Notes: generated by a model from the letters alone, not told the origin. A stretch of 58,259 nucleotides of DNA from Pseudomonadota bacterium (GCA_023433705.1 JAEYUC010000047.1:1-58259), one strand, 5' to 3'; positions 37,803 to 47,219 are shown, counted from the first letter of the stretch. Translations and numbers: made by a program.

Positions 37803-40800
37803 ATGTTCAAAGCCAAGCTCCAGGGCGCATTCGCCGCAATCTGCGTTTCATTGTCCGTGGCTCTTGCGGCCACTGCCGGCGGGCCACCGGCCGGCGACGT
37901 CAACCTGAACTGGAACGCCGAGCGCCAGGTCGTCGATGGTTTCGGCGCATCGGGCGCGTTCAACAAGGGCGGATCGATCTGGCGCCTGCCGGACGCGGCG
38001 ACGCGCGAAAAGATGCTCGACCTGATGTTCAGCAAGGAGAAGGGCATCGGCCTCTCCATCTGGCGGAATATCGTCGGCGACGGGGGCGTGAACTACTCCG
38101 GCTGGGGCACCGACTATGACGGCTCCGCGGACACGATCTGGCCCGACAAGGCAGGCGGTTTCGTCTGGGATCGCGCCGACTGGGCCGAGAAAAAGCCCAC
38201 CTTCGACAAGTACCAGATCTGGCTCATGAAGGAGGCGCTCAAGCGCAATCCCGACATGGTCTTCATGAGCACGGTATGGAGTCCCCCGCACTGGATGAAG
38301 ACCAACAACAGCGTCATGGGCAACGACGCGCGCGCCACGGCCAATGGCCAGCCGACGAATGCCGGCCGCGTGAAGCCCGAGAGCTACCAGGACTTCGCCG
38401 ACTACCTCGCCGAATACGTGCTCGGCTACGAACGCGAGTTCGGCCTCAGGATCTCCTATATCTCCATCGCGAACGAGCCGTCGCTGTCGTCCGCCTACGC
38501 GCATGCCGCGTGGAACGCCAACGAGCTCAACACCTTCGTGCGCGACTATCTCGGCCCGACCTTCCGCGCGAAGAGCGTGCCCGCCAAGGTCATGATGCCC
38601 GAGCACGTGAACTTCTCGGAGAACGCGCTGTTCACCACTTCGCTGAACGATGCCGTGACGCGGCACTTCATCGACGTCGTCGGCACGCACGCGTACGGCC
38701 TGAACTTCACCGCCGATGCGCACACCACGACCTTCCCGACGGTGAAGAACCTGAACAAGGGCCTGTGGCAGACCGAGTTCATGTCGCAGGGCTCGCCGCA
38801 GGACAACCAGTACGAGAACAATCTCGTCGGCGACGGCGTGAAGTTCTCCAAGGTCATGTCGGACATGCTGCAGTTCGCGGAGATCAACGCGTACCTGGCC
38901 TGGTGGGCGATCGCGAACAACGGCGCGGACGGCTCCGACCTCATCCGTCTCGCGAACGACGGCCAGCCGCAGGGCAGCGCCGCGACCAACTTCACCGGCA
39001 CCGAGACCGGTGAATACCGCGTGTTTAAACGCTTCTACACCTTCGGCCAGTTCAGCCGCTTCATCCGTCCGGGCTACGTGCGCCTGAACACGGACAACTA
39101 CCGTCCGAAGCAGGACGTGCGCGTCTCGGCGTACAAGCGCCCGGACAATCACCTGAACCTGAACGATCCGAAGTTCGTGATCGTCGCGGTGAACCAGGAT
39201 ATCGACGTCCAGACGGTCACGATCCGCCTCGACGGTTTCCCGGACTCCAAGGCGCTTGCCACCTACCGCACGTCGGACTCCGAGAACATGCGCCGGCTGC
39301 CCGACTCACGCATCGTGTTCGGCCAGCTCACGCTGACGCTCGAGCCCAACAGCGTCACGACCTATGTCTCGATCGACACCCCGCTGCCGCAGCTCGACCT
39401 CGCCAACAACATCTTCTCGGTGCTCGAGGCCGAGGAGGCCGCCAAGATCGCGCCGGGTGTGATCGTCGCGAACCTGCCGAACGAAGGCGGCAAGGCGCTC
39501 ACGGGCATCCGCCCGGGTGACTACGTGAAGTTCGCGAACATCAACTTCGCGGACGGTTCGGCCGCGGGCACCGCCGCGCTGCGCTACGTGCTGAGCCTGC
39601 ACGCGCGGGTCGCCGCGAGCGCCGGCGGCACGATCGAGGCGCGCGTGGAATCGCCCTTCGGCCCGGTCGTCGGTACGTTGACCGCGCCCGACGATTTCAA
39701 GAGCTGGGCCAAACTATCTACCCGCATCAACACCGAGCAGGGTTACGCGTATGGCCATCGCGATCTCTACCTGGTGTTCAACGGTCCGCCGGGTGCGCAG
39801 TTCAGCCTGGACATGGTGCGCTTCGATGACGGCCGCATCGCGCCCGGCGCGACGGACGAGTTGGTGGTCAACGGCGACGTGGAACTCGCCAGCCCGCTGG
39901 GTTGGACACGCGTAGGCGCCGCGCCCGGCACGGTGTCGCGCGACACGACCGTCTCGCACGGCGGCCAGGCGTCGGTGCGCATCACCGGACGCAACAATCC
40001 CGCCGTCGGCATCGGCCAGGCCATGACCAACAAGCTCGAAGACCGCTACGTCTACGAGCTGTCGGCCTGGGTGCGTCCGGCCGCCGCGGACGACGAGATC
40101 AGCGCGGTGCTCAACATCGCGCGCAACGGCATGCCCAACCTCGTCTATCCGATCTGGTCGGTGAGTGCTCCGGCGGGTCAGTGGACCCAGCTGAAGACGC
40201 AGTTCAGCGTCCCGGTGCAGATCTCGCAGATCAGCGCCGCGGGACTTTCGCTGCTGTTCACGAGCGGCACCACCGGCGAATTCGCAATCGACGACGTCAG
40301 CGTCAAGCTGGCGGGCGCGTCTTCGGCGGTGCCCGTGAACGCGGCCACGCAGCTGCACGCGCTTGGCGTGCGCGTCGACGCGTTCAACTTCAGGGGCGCC
40401 ACCGAGCGGACACTGCTCGACAACCTCGCGCCGTGCGCGAATCTCAAGATCCCGTGCAGCAATGCGACGGCGCTCAAGGCCATCGAGGACTTCCTCGCCG
40501 ACCTGGCGCAGCTCAGCGGCGGAGCGAACCCGGGGGTGAGCGCCGCGGCCGCGGCCCAGCTGCGCAGCCTGGCGGAGGAGATCCGCGCGTCGCTCGTGCT
40601 GGTCGATCTCATCCTGCAGGGCGAGGCGCTGAAAGCGGGCAATCGCGAGTTCCCGATGCAGGTCAGCCGCACGGAAGACGGCTCCGACGTGAACAAGGCG
40701 TTCCCGTGGGTGTACGCGCACGAGCTGAAGGATCTCGATGACGCGCTGGCATTCGCGCGCACGGCGTTCGGCGGTGCGGCCATCGAGGCCGTGACCACGC

Positions 40801-42929
40801 TGCGCGACGCGATGGATGCATTCGCCGCGAAGATCAAGGCGGACGGTTCGGATCCTTACTTCCGTCTCGATCCGGGTCCGGGCCGGCTGCCGGTGACGAT
40901 TGCCGCGCCCACCAATGCGTGGACTTCGCGAACCCCGCTCGACAATCGTGTTCCCGCCAACTTCGCGGGCGGCACGTTCGCAATGGTTCCGTATCCGTTC
41001 GTGGACTCCGAAGGCAAGGCGGATGTGCTGCGGATCAACTACGCGCACAACGGGACGAGCACGTTCGGCGGCATCACGATGCAGTCGCCGTTGTCGGCGA
41101 CGGTCGCCGTCCCCGCGGGCGCGACGATCGAGTTCGACGTGTATTACCCGAGGAGCAACCAGGGCAAGCTCATGAGGTTCCGGATCAGGAACACCAACTC
41201 CGACCTCGACAGCTACCTGCGGGATTACCAGTACAACAATCTCAATCCCGATTGGGTGGGCAGCTACAACGGTGAAACCTGGTTCAGGGCTCACCACAGC
41301 ATCAATGCCTCGGTTGGTAATTCCTCCAACTTCATCCTGGAGCTGCATGGCGAGACGAGCCGCCCCGCGGAAACCGCCGTCATTTTCGTCTCCGACATCA
41401 AGATCACGGCGCCAGACCCGACCACCACGCCGCTTCCCAATGTCGTCAACACGCAGAACCAGAGCGTGGTCGCGCCCCTGAAGAGCAAGTACAACAATGG
41501 GAACGGGCTCTTCATGGTCGGCGCGATCGGCACGGGCAACGTGACCGGCACGCGCGCCCGGCACTACGAGATCTTCGTCGACGGCAACAACCTCAAGGCG
41601 GAACCCACGCATCCGCGTGGTCCGAACTGGTTGAGGAATGTCGACGGCGGGACGCTGACCGGCGCGACCACCGCGCCCGGCACGGCCGAGTACAACTTCC
41701 CCACCAACGCCTACCTGGCGATTCGGAACTCGGGAACGCCGGGACAGTACAAGGCTCACGGCCACGTGCTGGCCTGGTACAACCAGGCGCCGACATGGAT
41801 GCGTCAGATCGTTCCCGCGACCCTGCCGTCCGGGTACAACGGCACGACCAACTTCTACGGCCTCGGCAACGGCGTCACGACGCAGGTCCGGGTCGACAAG
41901 GAGATGGCGCGCCGAGTGCAGTTCAATCACACGATGTACGTGATGCGGCACTTCCTCTCGACCGACGCGAAGTACGGTTCGAGCGAGGAACGCGGCGTCA
42001 TCCCGTTCAATTCGTGGGACGTGCTCAACGAGGAGATCCACGAGAGCCGTCACAGCGAGCTGATCCCGGTCGATCCGAACAACTGGCGCACGAGCCTCAA
42101 GCACACGAACTGGCTCGTGGCGATGTCGGACGACCTGATCGGCGGCGACATCCGTGAGCACTACATCTATCTGCTCTTCAAGCACGCGCACATCGCGGCT
42201 CCGAACGCGCAGATGGCGGCGGCCTACAAGGCCAACTACGCGAGCCTGCCGGAGTACATGAAGCTCGACGGGCACGACGCCGAGGGCAGCATCGACGCGT
42301 ACGTGCAGGAGCATCCGCCGAAGCTGACTTACAACGACTACGACATCTACACGCGCAGCAAGGCGCGGACCGTCTACAACATGGTTCGCGCGATGAACAC
42401 GGCGTGGAAGACCGACCCGTTGTACGACGGCCGTCCGCTCATCGAGGAAGTCGGCATCCAGGGCCACGACTCGGTGGGCAGGACGCTCGCGAGCAACAAC
42501 CAGTACGCGATGGCGCTCTACGCCTCGCTCGTCGACCAGGGCTTGCTGAGAGGCATCGCGTTCTCGGAGTTCGACCTCAAGATGCCGACCAGCGCGCCGG
42601 GCGGCGGCGCGACCGCGCCCGCGGTGCTCAACATCCGGCAGTCCGACGCGCTCGGCTACCAGTACGCGCTGATGTACAAGCTGTTCGCCAAGTTCAGCCC
42701 GTACGTCGATCACATCATCAGCTGGGGAGTGACCGGCTCCGGATGGCAGGGCAGCTACGTGTTGTTCGACCAGCAGAGCAACGCCAATGCCGGCTATTAC
42801 GGTGCGATGAATCCGGACCGGTTCATCCTCGGGCACTCGTACCTGGATAGCTATTTCGAAGGGGAATACGAAAAGCTCCAGGACGGTTACGAAATCGATC
42901 TCGGCGATCTGGGTGTCTATCAACGTTGA
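37803..42929 (+). CDS. Bifunctional secreted xylanase: GH30 - CBM-like modules - helical linker - GH10
   Basis: The 1,708-residue protein has a signal peptide (about 1-24). The GH30 domain (about 28-520) has acid/base E225 in ISIANEPSL and nucleophile E325 in LWQTEF, as in glucuronoxylan-cleaving GH30 enzymes. A CBM6/35-like module (about 537-677: LEAEEAAKI, DMVRFDD) and a CBM4/9/22-like module (about 687-838: NGDVELASPLGW, DDVSVKLA) follow. Next come a mostly helical region (about 846-1020), another beta-rich module (about 1027-1206), and GH10 (about 1215-1690). GH10 has GHVLAWYNQAPTW, acid/base E1410 in WDVLNEE and nucleophile E1589 in FSEFD. The two GH10 glutamates are 179 residues apart, more than usual, owing to inserted loops. 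The ATG at 37803 follows AGGGG. It heads an operon with a CE15 esterase. Substrate: probably glucuronoxylan. Confidence 0.88.
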   Translation: MFKAKLQGAFAAICVSLSVALAATAGGPPAGDVNLNWNAERQVVDGFGASGAFNKGGSIWRLPDAATREKMLDLMFSKEKGIGLSIWRNIVGDGGVNYSGWGTDYDGSADTIWPDKAGGFVWDRADWAEKKPTFDKYQIWLMKEALKRNPDMVFMSTVWSPPHWMKTNNSVMGNDARATANGQPTNAGRVKPESYQDFADYLAEYVLGYEREFGLRISYISIANEPSLSSAYAHAAWNANELNTFVRDYLGPTFRAKSVPAKVMMPEHVNFSENALFTTSLNDAVTRHFIDVVGTHAYGLNFTADAHTTTFPTVKNLNKGLWQTEFMSQGSPQDNQYENNLVGDGVKFSKVMSDMLQFAEINAYLAWWAIANNGADGSDLIRLANDGQPQGSAATNFTGTETGEYRVFKRFYTFGQFSRFIRPGYVRLNTDNYRPKQDVRVSAYKRPDNHLNLNDPKFVIVAVNQDIDVQTVTIRLDGFPDSKALATYRTSDSENMRRLPDSRIVFGQLTLTLEPNSVTTYVSIDTPLPQLDLANNIFSVLEAEEAAKIAPGVIVANLPNEGGKALTGIRPGDYVKFANINFADGSAAGTAALRYVLSLHARVAASAGGTIEARVESPFGPVVGTLTAPDDFKSWAKLSTRINTEQGYAYGHRDLYLVFNGPPGAQFSLDMVRFDDGRIAPGATDELVVNGDVELASPLGWTRVGAAPGTVSRDTTVSHGGQASVRITGRNNPAVGIGQAMTNKLEDRYVYELSAWVRPAAADDEISAVLNIARNGMPNLVYPIWSVSAPAGQWTQLKTQFSVPVQISQISAAGLSLLFTSGTTGEFAIDDVSVKLAGASSAVPVNAATQLHALGVRVDAFNFRGATERTLLDNLAPCANLKIPCSNATALKAIEDFLADLAQLSGGANPGVSAAAAAQLRSLAEEIRASLVLVDLILQGEALKAGNREFPMQVSRTEDGSDVNKAFPWVYAHELKDLDDALAFARTAFGGAAIEAVTTLRDAMDAFAAKIKADGSDPYFRLDPGPGRLPVTIAAPTNAWTSRTPLDNRVPANFAGGTFAMVPYPFVDSEGKADVLRINYAHNGTSTFGGITMQSPLSATVAVPAGATIEFDVYYPRSNQGKLMRFRIRNTNSDLDSYLRDYQYNNLNPDWVGSYNGETWFRAHHSINASVGNSSNFILELHGETSRPAETAVIFVSDIKITAPDPTTTPLPNVVNTQNQSVVAPLKSKYNNGNGLFMVGAIGTGNVTGTRARHYEIFVDGNNLKAEPTHPRGPNWLRNVDGGTLTGATTAPGTAEYNFPTNAYLAIRNSGTPGQYKAHGHVLAWYNQAPTWMRQIVPATLPSGYNGTTNFYGLGNGVTTQVRVDKEMARRVQFNHTMYVMRHFLSTDAKYGSSEERGVIPFNSWDVLNEEIHESRHSELIPVDPNNWRTSLKHTNWLVAMSDDLIGGDIREHYIYLLFKHAHIAAPNAQMAAAYKANYASLPEYMKLDGHDAEGSIDAYVQEHPPKLTYNDYDIYTRSKARTVYNMVRAMNTAWKTDPLYDGRPLIEEVGIQGHDSVGRTLASNNQYAMALYASLVDQGLLRGIAFSEFDLKMPTSAPGGGATAPAVLNIRQSDALGYQYALMYKLFAKFSPYVDHIISWGVTGSGWQGSYVLFDQQSNANAGYYGAMNPDRFILGHSYLDSYFEGEYEKLQDGYEIDLGDLGVYQR

Positions 42930-42954
42930 CTTGGGATCGTTGACGGGCACCAAC

Positions 42955-42991
42955 CCCATTCGAGCCAGCGTCCGCAGCTGGCTCGAATGGG
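42955..42991 (+). promoter_or_regulatory. Intercistronic stem-loop between the xylanase and CE15 genes
   Basis: A perfect 14-bp stem CCCATTCGAGCCAG/CTGGCTCGAATGGG with a 9-base loop lies between the two genes. No T-run follows. It could attenuate transcription or protect the upstream mRNA. Confidence 0.65.
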
Positions 42992-43030
42992 CTTCCAGTG
43001 CGAAGACTCAGTGAACTAGGGGGAATCAAC

Positions 43031-45121
43031 ATGACTCGATTGAGATGGCCAATTCGCGCCTGTGCGGCGCTCGCGATAGGCGGTGTCAGCCTGTTCGCAT
43101 CGACCGCGAACGCGCAATCACACCCGGGACCAGACCAACTACCGTTCGTCTACGAGCTCCCGAACCTCTTCAAATTCAACGACGGCAGGCCGCTCACGAC
43201 TCTCGAGCAGTGGCAGGAGCGCCGCGAAGAGATCAAGGACTACCTGCAGTACTACGAGTACGGCTACATCCATGAGCCGGATCGACTGACTGCTTCGCGC
43301 ACAGGCAACAACCTGCGCGTCGACATGGAGGTGGACGTCAAGGACGCAAACGGCCAGGTCGTGGGCGTCCGGACGGCCGGGTTCACCGTCGCCGTCACCA
43401 TCCCCACTGCGGCGCAGTATCCGGCGGCCTACCAGGATGGCGTGCTGGTCGAGAAATTCCCGACCTTCATCGGCGGCCAGCCACTGACTACCAACGGCCA
43501 GATCACCGGGCAGCAGCTCGGGTACGCGTCCATCGCCACCCCGTCCGTTTCTTCGGACACCAGCGCGGGCGCGCCGACCGGCGTGTACTGGACGCTGTTC
43601 CCGTACGTGCAGGGCGACGTCAAGTACGACACCGGCACGCTCCTCGCGCAGGCCTGGGGCTTTCACCGCGTGGTCGATGCACTCAAGATCCGCAACGAGC
43701 AGTACCCGAACGGTCTCTTTCCCGAGATCGACGACACGAAGCTGATCACGTACGGATTCTCCCGCGGCGGCAAGATCGCCATGCTGGCGTCGGCCTTCGA
43801 CGAGCGGCTGTACATGACGTGGGTGGGCCATTCCGGCCAGTTCGGCGCCTCCACGATCCGCTACACCTACGACTCGAAGAAGTATCCGCAGGGCAACAAC
43901 GCCAACGCGAGCAGCTACACGGCGGCGGAGATGGATCCGAACTCGTTCTATTCGGGCGTCACCGGCGCGCGCAAGGAGCAGATCGACCGCGCTTACGACG
44001 GAACTAACTACTTCCGCTGGTTCACCAGCCGGTTGCCGGACAACTTCCGCCAGGAAAACAAGCACCAGTTGCCGGTCGATCACCACATGACGCTGGCGTT
44101 GATCGCGCCCCGTCCGATGATGGTGTTCGAAGGTATGGACGACTTCTGGAACGGCGCCGAGAGCGTGGCCATCGCGGTCAATGCCGCGCGCCTGGCGTAC
44201 CAGATGTACGAGGGCACCGGTGCCTATCGCGAGGGTCTCGGTTACGAGGACTACATCGGCTACATCGCCTCGCCGCGGCTCGCGCACGCGACCAACAACA
44301 CCGAGAAGGCGAATTTCCACGCCATGGCGGAGCTGGTCCTGCGCGGAGTCACCCCGCCGTACGGTTCGAACAGCACGGCCGGTTACGTCGCCACCGCGAC
44401 TGCGCCCGTCACGGTGTTCCCGGGTTTCGAATACAACCCGTTCGCGGTGACCGATCCGTCCGCCATGCCCTGGGCCTTCCCGGGCCAGTACTCGCTGGGC
44501 ACGACGACGGATCTGCGACTGGTGGTCGAAGGTACGAAGCGGAACCTGACGATCCTTTCGGATGCTCCGGCAGTCGAACTCGTTTCGCCGAGCGGCGGAG
44601 TGCTCTACACGGCGCCCACGTCCAACGGCAAGGCGACTATCTATCTGGATGCCAAGGACGATCCGAGCAACGGGCCGTACACCCTGCGCACCGTCGGATC
44701 GCAGAAAGTCGGCAAGCAGGTCAAGGTTCCCTACTACTCGTGGGAATTCATGATGCGTCCCGAGATCACGACGATCGAAAACTCGTGGTACATCAGCTTC
44801 CCCGAGCGCATCAACAACCTGGGCGAAGACCAGGCGATCTTCTACTTCGACACGCGTTCGCCCGAGGAGCTCATGGGCGACCGCTGGACCGGTAACGATC
44901 CCGTGTCGAGTGTCCAGGTGCAGAACTACGGCGTGATGCTGCGTTCCTTCCAGATCCACCACAAGCTGGGCATCGCCGGCGGCGGCCAGAGCGCCGCGAC
45001 CTACGGTCCCCGATTCACCCCGCCGACCAAGATGTTCATCGACAACCTGCAGTTCCCGGACCTGTTCCCCGGGTTCACGTTCGATCTGCAGATGGACATC
45101 ATGGACACGCTGGCGAATTGA
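43031..45121 (+). CDS. Glucuronoyl esterase, carbohydrate esterase family 15
   Basis: The 696-residue secreted enzyme would cut the ester between lignin alcohols and the 4-O-methyl-glucuronate side chains of xylan. A signal peptide ends at NAQ near residue 28. The CE15 nucleophile motif is GFSRGGKIAMLASAFDERL with S244, and the catalytic histidine is in PVDHH (H351 or H352), followed by ALIAPRPMMVFEG. The esterase domain spans about 35-490; about 200 further residues of beta-rich sequence follow, longer than most CE15 proteins. The ATG at 43031 follows AGGGGG; the frame opens at 42998. It complements the GH30 enzyme just upstream, which recognises glucuronate side chains. Confidence 0.85.
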   Translation: MTRLRWPIRACAALAIGGVSLFASTANAQSHPGPDQLPFVYELPNLFKFNDGRPLTTLEQWQERREEIKDYLQYYEYGYIHEPDRLTASRTGNNLRVDMEVDVKDANGQVVGVRTAGFTVAVTIPTAAQYPAAYQDGVLVEKFPTFIGGQPLTTNGQITGQQLGYASIATPSVSSDTSAGAPTGVYWTLFPYVQGDVKYDTGTLLAQAWGFHRVVDALKIRNEQYPNGLFPEIDDTKLITYGFSRGGKIAMLASAFDERLYMTWVGHSGQFGASTIRYTYDSKKYPQGNNANASSYTAAEMDPNSFYSGVTGARKEQIDRAYDGTNYFRWFTSRLPDNFRQENKHQLPVDHHMTLALIAPRPMMVFEGMDDFWNGAESVAIAVNAARLAYQMYEGTGAYREGLGYEDYIGYIASPRLAHATNNTEKANFHAMAELVLRGVTPPYGSNSTAGYVATATAPVTVFPGFEYNPFAVTDPSAMPWAFPGQYSLGTTTDLRLVVEGTKRNLTILSDAPAVELVSPSGGVLYTAPTSNGKATIYLDAKDDPSNGPYTLRTVGSQKVGKQVKVPYYSWEFMMRPEITTIENSWYISFPERINNLGEDQAIFYFDTRSPEELMGDRWTGNDPVSSVQVQNYGVMLRSFQIHHKLGIAGGGQSAATYGPRFTPPTKMFIDNLQFPDLFPGFTFDLQMDIMDTLAN

Positions 45122-45172
45122 GGCATGACCATGCAAAGCCTAACTAATGTGGAATTTCGAGGGGGAAGACTC

Positions 45173-45877
45173 ATGAACATCACTACCAACACGAGACATC
45201 GTGTCGTCGCCATCGCCAGCGTGCTGATCGCTGCCGTGGCCGGCACGGCAGCGGCCGGCGATCCGCCGAAAGGGATCGTCGATCTCACGACCAACTACGG
45301 CGCTTCCGGCGCGATCGCCTCGGTGGTCGGCATCAGCGGTGTGGGCGGCGCGGCCGACAGCATCCAGGTCAAGTTCGCCCAGCCGATGCATCCCGGCAAT
45401 TTCGGCATGGGCGTCAACTTCGCGAAGGCGTGGACGAAGACGTGGAGTGCGGACAACACCGTGCTGACGATCGGCGGCGACACCGACTTCTCCGAGTCGG
45501 CCGATCCCACGCTGATCGTCTACCTGATGCAGACGGAAGCCGAGAAGAGGGATATCTCGGAGCCCAACATCTTCAGGTTCCGCGACATCAAGGTGACCAA
45601 GGTCGAAGCCGGCAACGGCCAGGCCAACGTGGACTTCGAGAATGCTCCGCCCAACGGCAAGGGCTTCGGCGTCTATCTTGGCAAGTCGCCCGACGGTCCC
45701 TTCAAGCCCTATGGCAACGTCAACTTCAACGCGAAGGGCGTGCACATCAAGGGCCTGAGCAACGGTCAGACGTACTGGGTCTACCTGGAGTACCTGTACT
45801 ACCAGCAGAACGGGCAGGTGGCCACGAGGACCGCGCCCATCGCCATTTCTCCGCAGAAGCCGGGTAACGGCGGATAA
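45173..45877 (+). CDS. Secreted two-domain protein of unknown function in the xylan operon
   Basis: The 234-residue protein has a signal peptide (residues 1-24, ending AAA). A first beta-rich region (about 28-130) has SIQVKFAQPMHPGNFGMGV and LIVYLMQTEAE, resembling an Ig-like or CopC-like sandwich. A second region (about 140-230) reads like a fibronectin type III fold (VTKVEAGNGQANVDFE, GLSNGQTYWVYLEYLY). No catalytic motif is visible. The ATG at 45173 follows GAGGGGGAAG; it lies 51 bases after CE15. A carbohydrate-binding or docking role is possible but not shown. Confidence 0.75.
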   Translation: MNITTNTRHRVVAIASVLIAAVAGTAAAGDPPKGIVDLTTNYGASGAIASVVGISGVGGAADSIQVKFAQPMHPGNFGMGVNFAKAWTKTWSADNTVLTIGGDTDFSESADPTLIVYLMQTEAEKRDISEPNIFRFRDIKVTKVEAGNGQANVDFENAPPNGKGFGVYLGKSPDGPFKPYGNVNFNAKGVHIKGLSNGQTYWVYLEYLYYQQNGQVATRTAPIAISPQKPGNGG

Positions 45878-45905
45878 CACGTAAAAGGGTAGCTAGGGGA
45901 TCACC

Positions 45906-45937
45906 GCGGCCCGGGAGGCGACGTCCGACCGGGCCGC
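45906..45937 (+). terminator. First of two hairpins ending the xylan operon
   Basis: A perfect 9-bp stem GCGGCCCGG/CCGGGCCGC with a 14-base loop lies 28 bases after the last gene of the operon. No T-run follows directly. Confidence 0.55.
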
Positions 45938-45963
45938 AGGTCCGCCACGAGGGGGGAAAGGAT

Positions 45964-46000
45964 GGCGGCCGGATCGCGAGATCCGGCCGCCGTTTCTTTT
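45964..46000 (+). terminator. Rho-independent terminator of the xylan operon
   Basis: A perfect 12-bp stem GGCGGCCGGATC/GATCCGGCCGCC with a GCGA tetraloop is followed by GTTTCTTTT. It is the clearest intrinsic terminator in the window. Confidence 0.9.
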
Positions 46001-46007
46001 GTGTGCT

Positions 46008-46430
46008 TCAGTGTTCCCGCGCGGGCTTCGAAATTCCGGCGAGCGCATCGCCGGAGCGATGTTTCTCCGCCTGGCTGAGATCGCCGAGCGACACCACGCC
46101 GACCAGGCGCTTCTCGCGATTCACGACGGGCAGACGCCGGATCTGTTCATCCCGCATGTTCTCGAGCACGTCGGCAACCGACTCGTCCTCCATGCAATAC
46201 AGGACTTTCGGCGACATCACGTCCTGGGCCTTGACCCGGCTCATGTCCGCGGATTGCGCCACTCCGCGTGTGACGATGTCGCGATCGGTCACCATGCCGA
46301 TGAGCTTGTCGCCGTCCGTGACCGGCAGGGAGCCGATGTCTTCGTCGCGCATTTTCATCGCGATCTCGGAAACGCTCGTATCCGGTCTCACCATGCTTAC
46401 TTGTGAAGTCATCACGTCGCGGATCTGCAT
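46008..46430 (-). CDS. Two-CBS-domain protein
   Basis: The 140-residue protein is a tandem CBS (Bateman) module: CBS1 about residues 1-60 (MQIRDVMTSQVSMVRPDTSV, PVTDGDKLIGMVTDRDIV) and CBS2 about 72-130 (DVMSPKVLYCMEDESV, PVVNREKRLVGVVSLGDL). Such modules bind adenosyl nucleotides and act as sensors. The ATG at 46430 follows GGAGG; the longer frame is spurious. No effector domain is fused. Confidence 0.9.
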   Translation of the reverse strand: MQIRDVMTSQVSMVRPDTSVSEIAMKMRDEDIGSLPVTDGDKLIGMVTDRDIVTRGVAQSADMSRVKAQDVMSPKVLYCMEDESVADVLENMRDEQIRRLPVVNREKRLVGVVSLGDLSQAEKHRSGDALAGISKPAREH

Positions 46431-46567
46431 GTTTTCCTCCTGACCTTGGCAGCGGGGCTGAACCGGGAATGCTGCGCGCATCCCCACCGATCTTGTTTCA
46501 GTCGCCGCGACGGCTCGTGTAGGACTCGACGCGGTATGTCTCATTCAGGACGCGCTGACGGCAGCTC

Positions 46568-47011
46568 TCAACTCAGCATCCTCGCGATTTCCGGCACGGG
46601 GGTCGGCGTCAGGTCCTTCGGCACTTCCGCGACGATCCGCTCCGTCACTTCCGAATGCAGCGCGGCCCTCAGCTCTCCGAGAAGTTTCGGCGGCGCGATC
46701 AATACCAGGTCTTCGAACCGATGCTTGTGCGCCATCTGGTAGAGCGTGTCGGCAATTTCGACCGCGAATCGCTTTTCCGCCTGCTGGTGCCAGTCGGTCT
46801 GTTCGAACGCGCTGCGCGATACGCCGTCGGCGCCGAGGTACCGGCCGGGACGATCGGTGCCGTGCTCGCGATTCGGAGGATTGTCCTGCGTCATCTCGCG
46901 TTCGGTTATCAATTCGATGTGGCGGGGGGTCCCGCGATTGCGAAGGAACAGGGCTCGCTTGCCATCGCCCACCAGTACGAGTGCATTCGTGGGAACGTGT
47001 ACGGATTCCAT
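46568..47011 (-). CDS. Host-attachment family protein
   Basis: The 147-residue protein matches the family named after an Agrobacterium host-attachment protein. It opens with NALVLVGDGKRALFLRNRG, has a mid FAVEIADTLYQMAHKHRFEDLVLIAPPKLLGELRAAL split across residues 80-115, and ends VPKDLTPTPVPEIARML. The family has a release-factor-like fold, and its molecular role is not well established. The ATG at 47011 follows AAGGAGA. It is divergent from the blaI-like gene. Confidence 0.85.
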   Translation of the reverse strand: MESVHVPTNALVLVGDGKRALFLRNRGTPRHIELITEREMTQDNPPNREHGTDRPGRYLGADGVSRSAFEQTDWHQQAEKRFAVEIADTLYQMAHKHRFEDLVLIAPPKLLGELRAALHSEVTERIVAEVPKDLTPTPVPEIARMLS

Positions 47012-47185
47012 TCGGTGTCTCCTTGCCCGGTTTTGTTTCTTATACCGCGCGATCGGAGGCGTTCGGTCGGGGCAGGGGGCATATGGGCGAATTCCCGCGT
47101 CGGTACGGGTCGCGCTCCGACGAGTAGAGACCGAGGTTCCCGATTCTTCGCGCCGATCACGCTCACTTGCTCGTCTCACAAACCG

Positions 47186-47202
47186 GTAGTAGAGTCTACT
47201 AC
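47186..47202. promoter_or_regulatory. BlaI/MecI-type operator palindrome
   Basis: GTAGTAGA-G-TCTACTAC is a perfect 17-base palindrome 17 bases before the blaI-like ATG. It resembles the TACTACA/TGTAGTA operators of BlaI and MecI. Autorepression is expected; the divergent host-attachment gene might be affected too. Confidence 0.8.
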
Positions 47203-47219
47203 GTAGGTAGGAGAAATAG

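Noticed and set aside
39714..42959. 1,081-codon open frame on the minus strand across the GH30-GH10 gene
   Set aside because: It is antisense to a gene with clear catalytic motifs. The product is Arg/His/Val-rich low-quality sequence typical of GC-rich shadow frames.
43139..45136. 665-codon minus-strand frame across the CE15 gene
   Set aside because: It is a shadow of the CE15 coding sequence with no domain-like segments or ribosome site.
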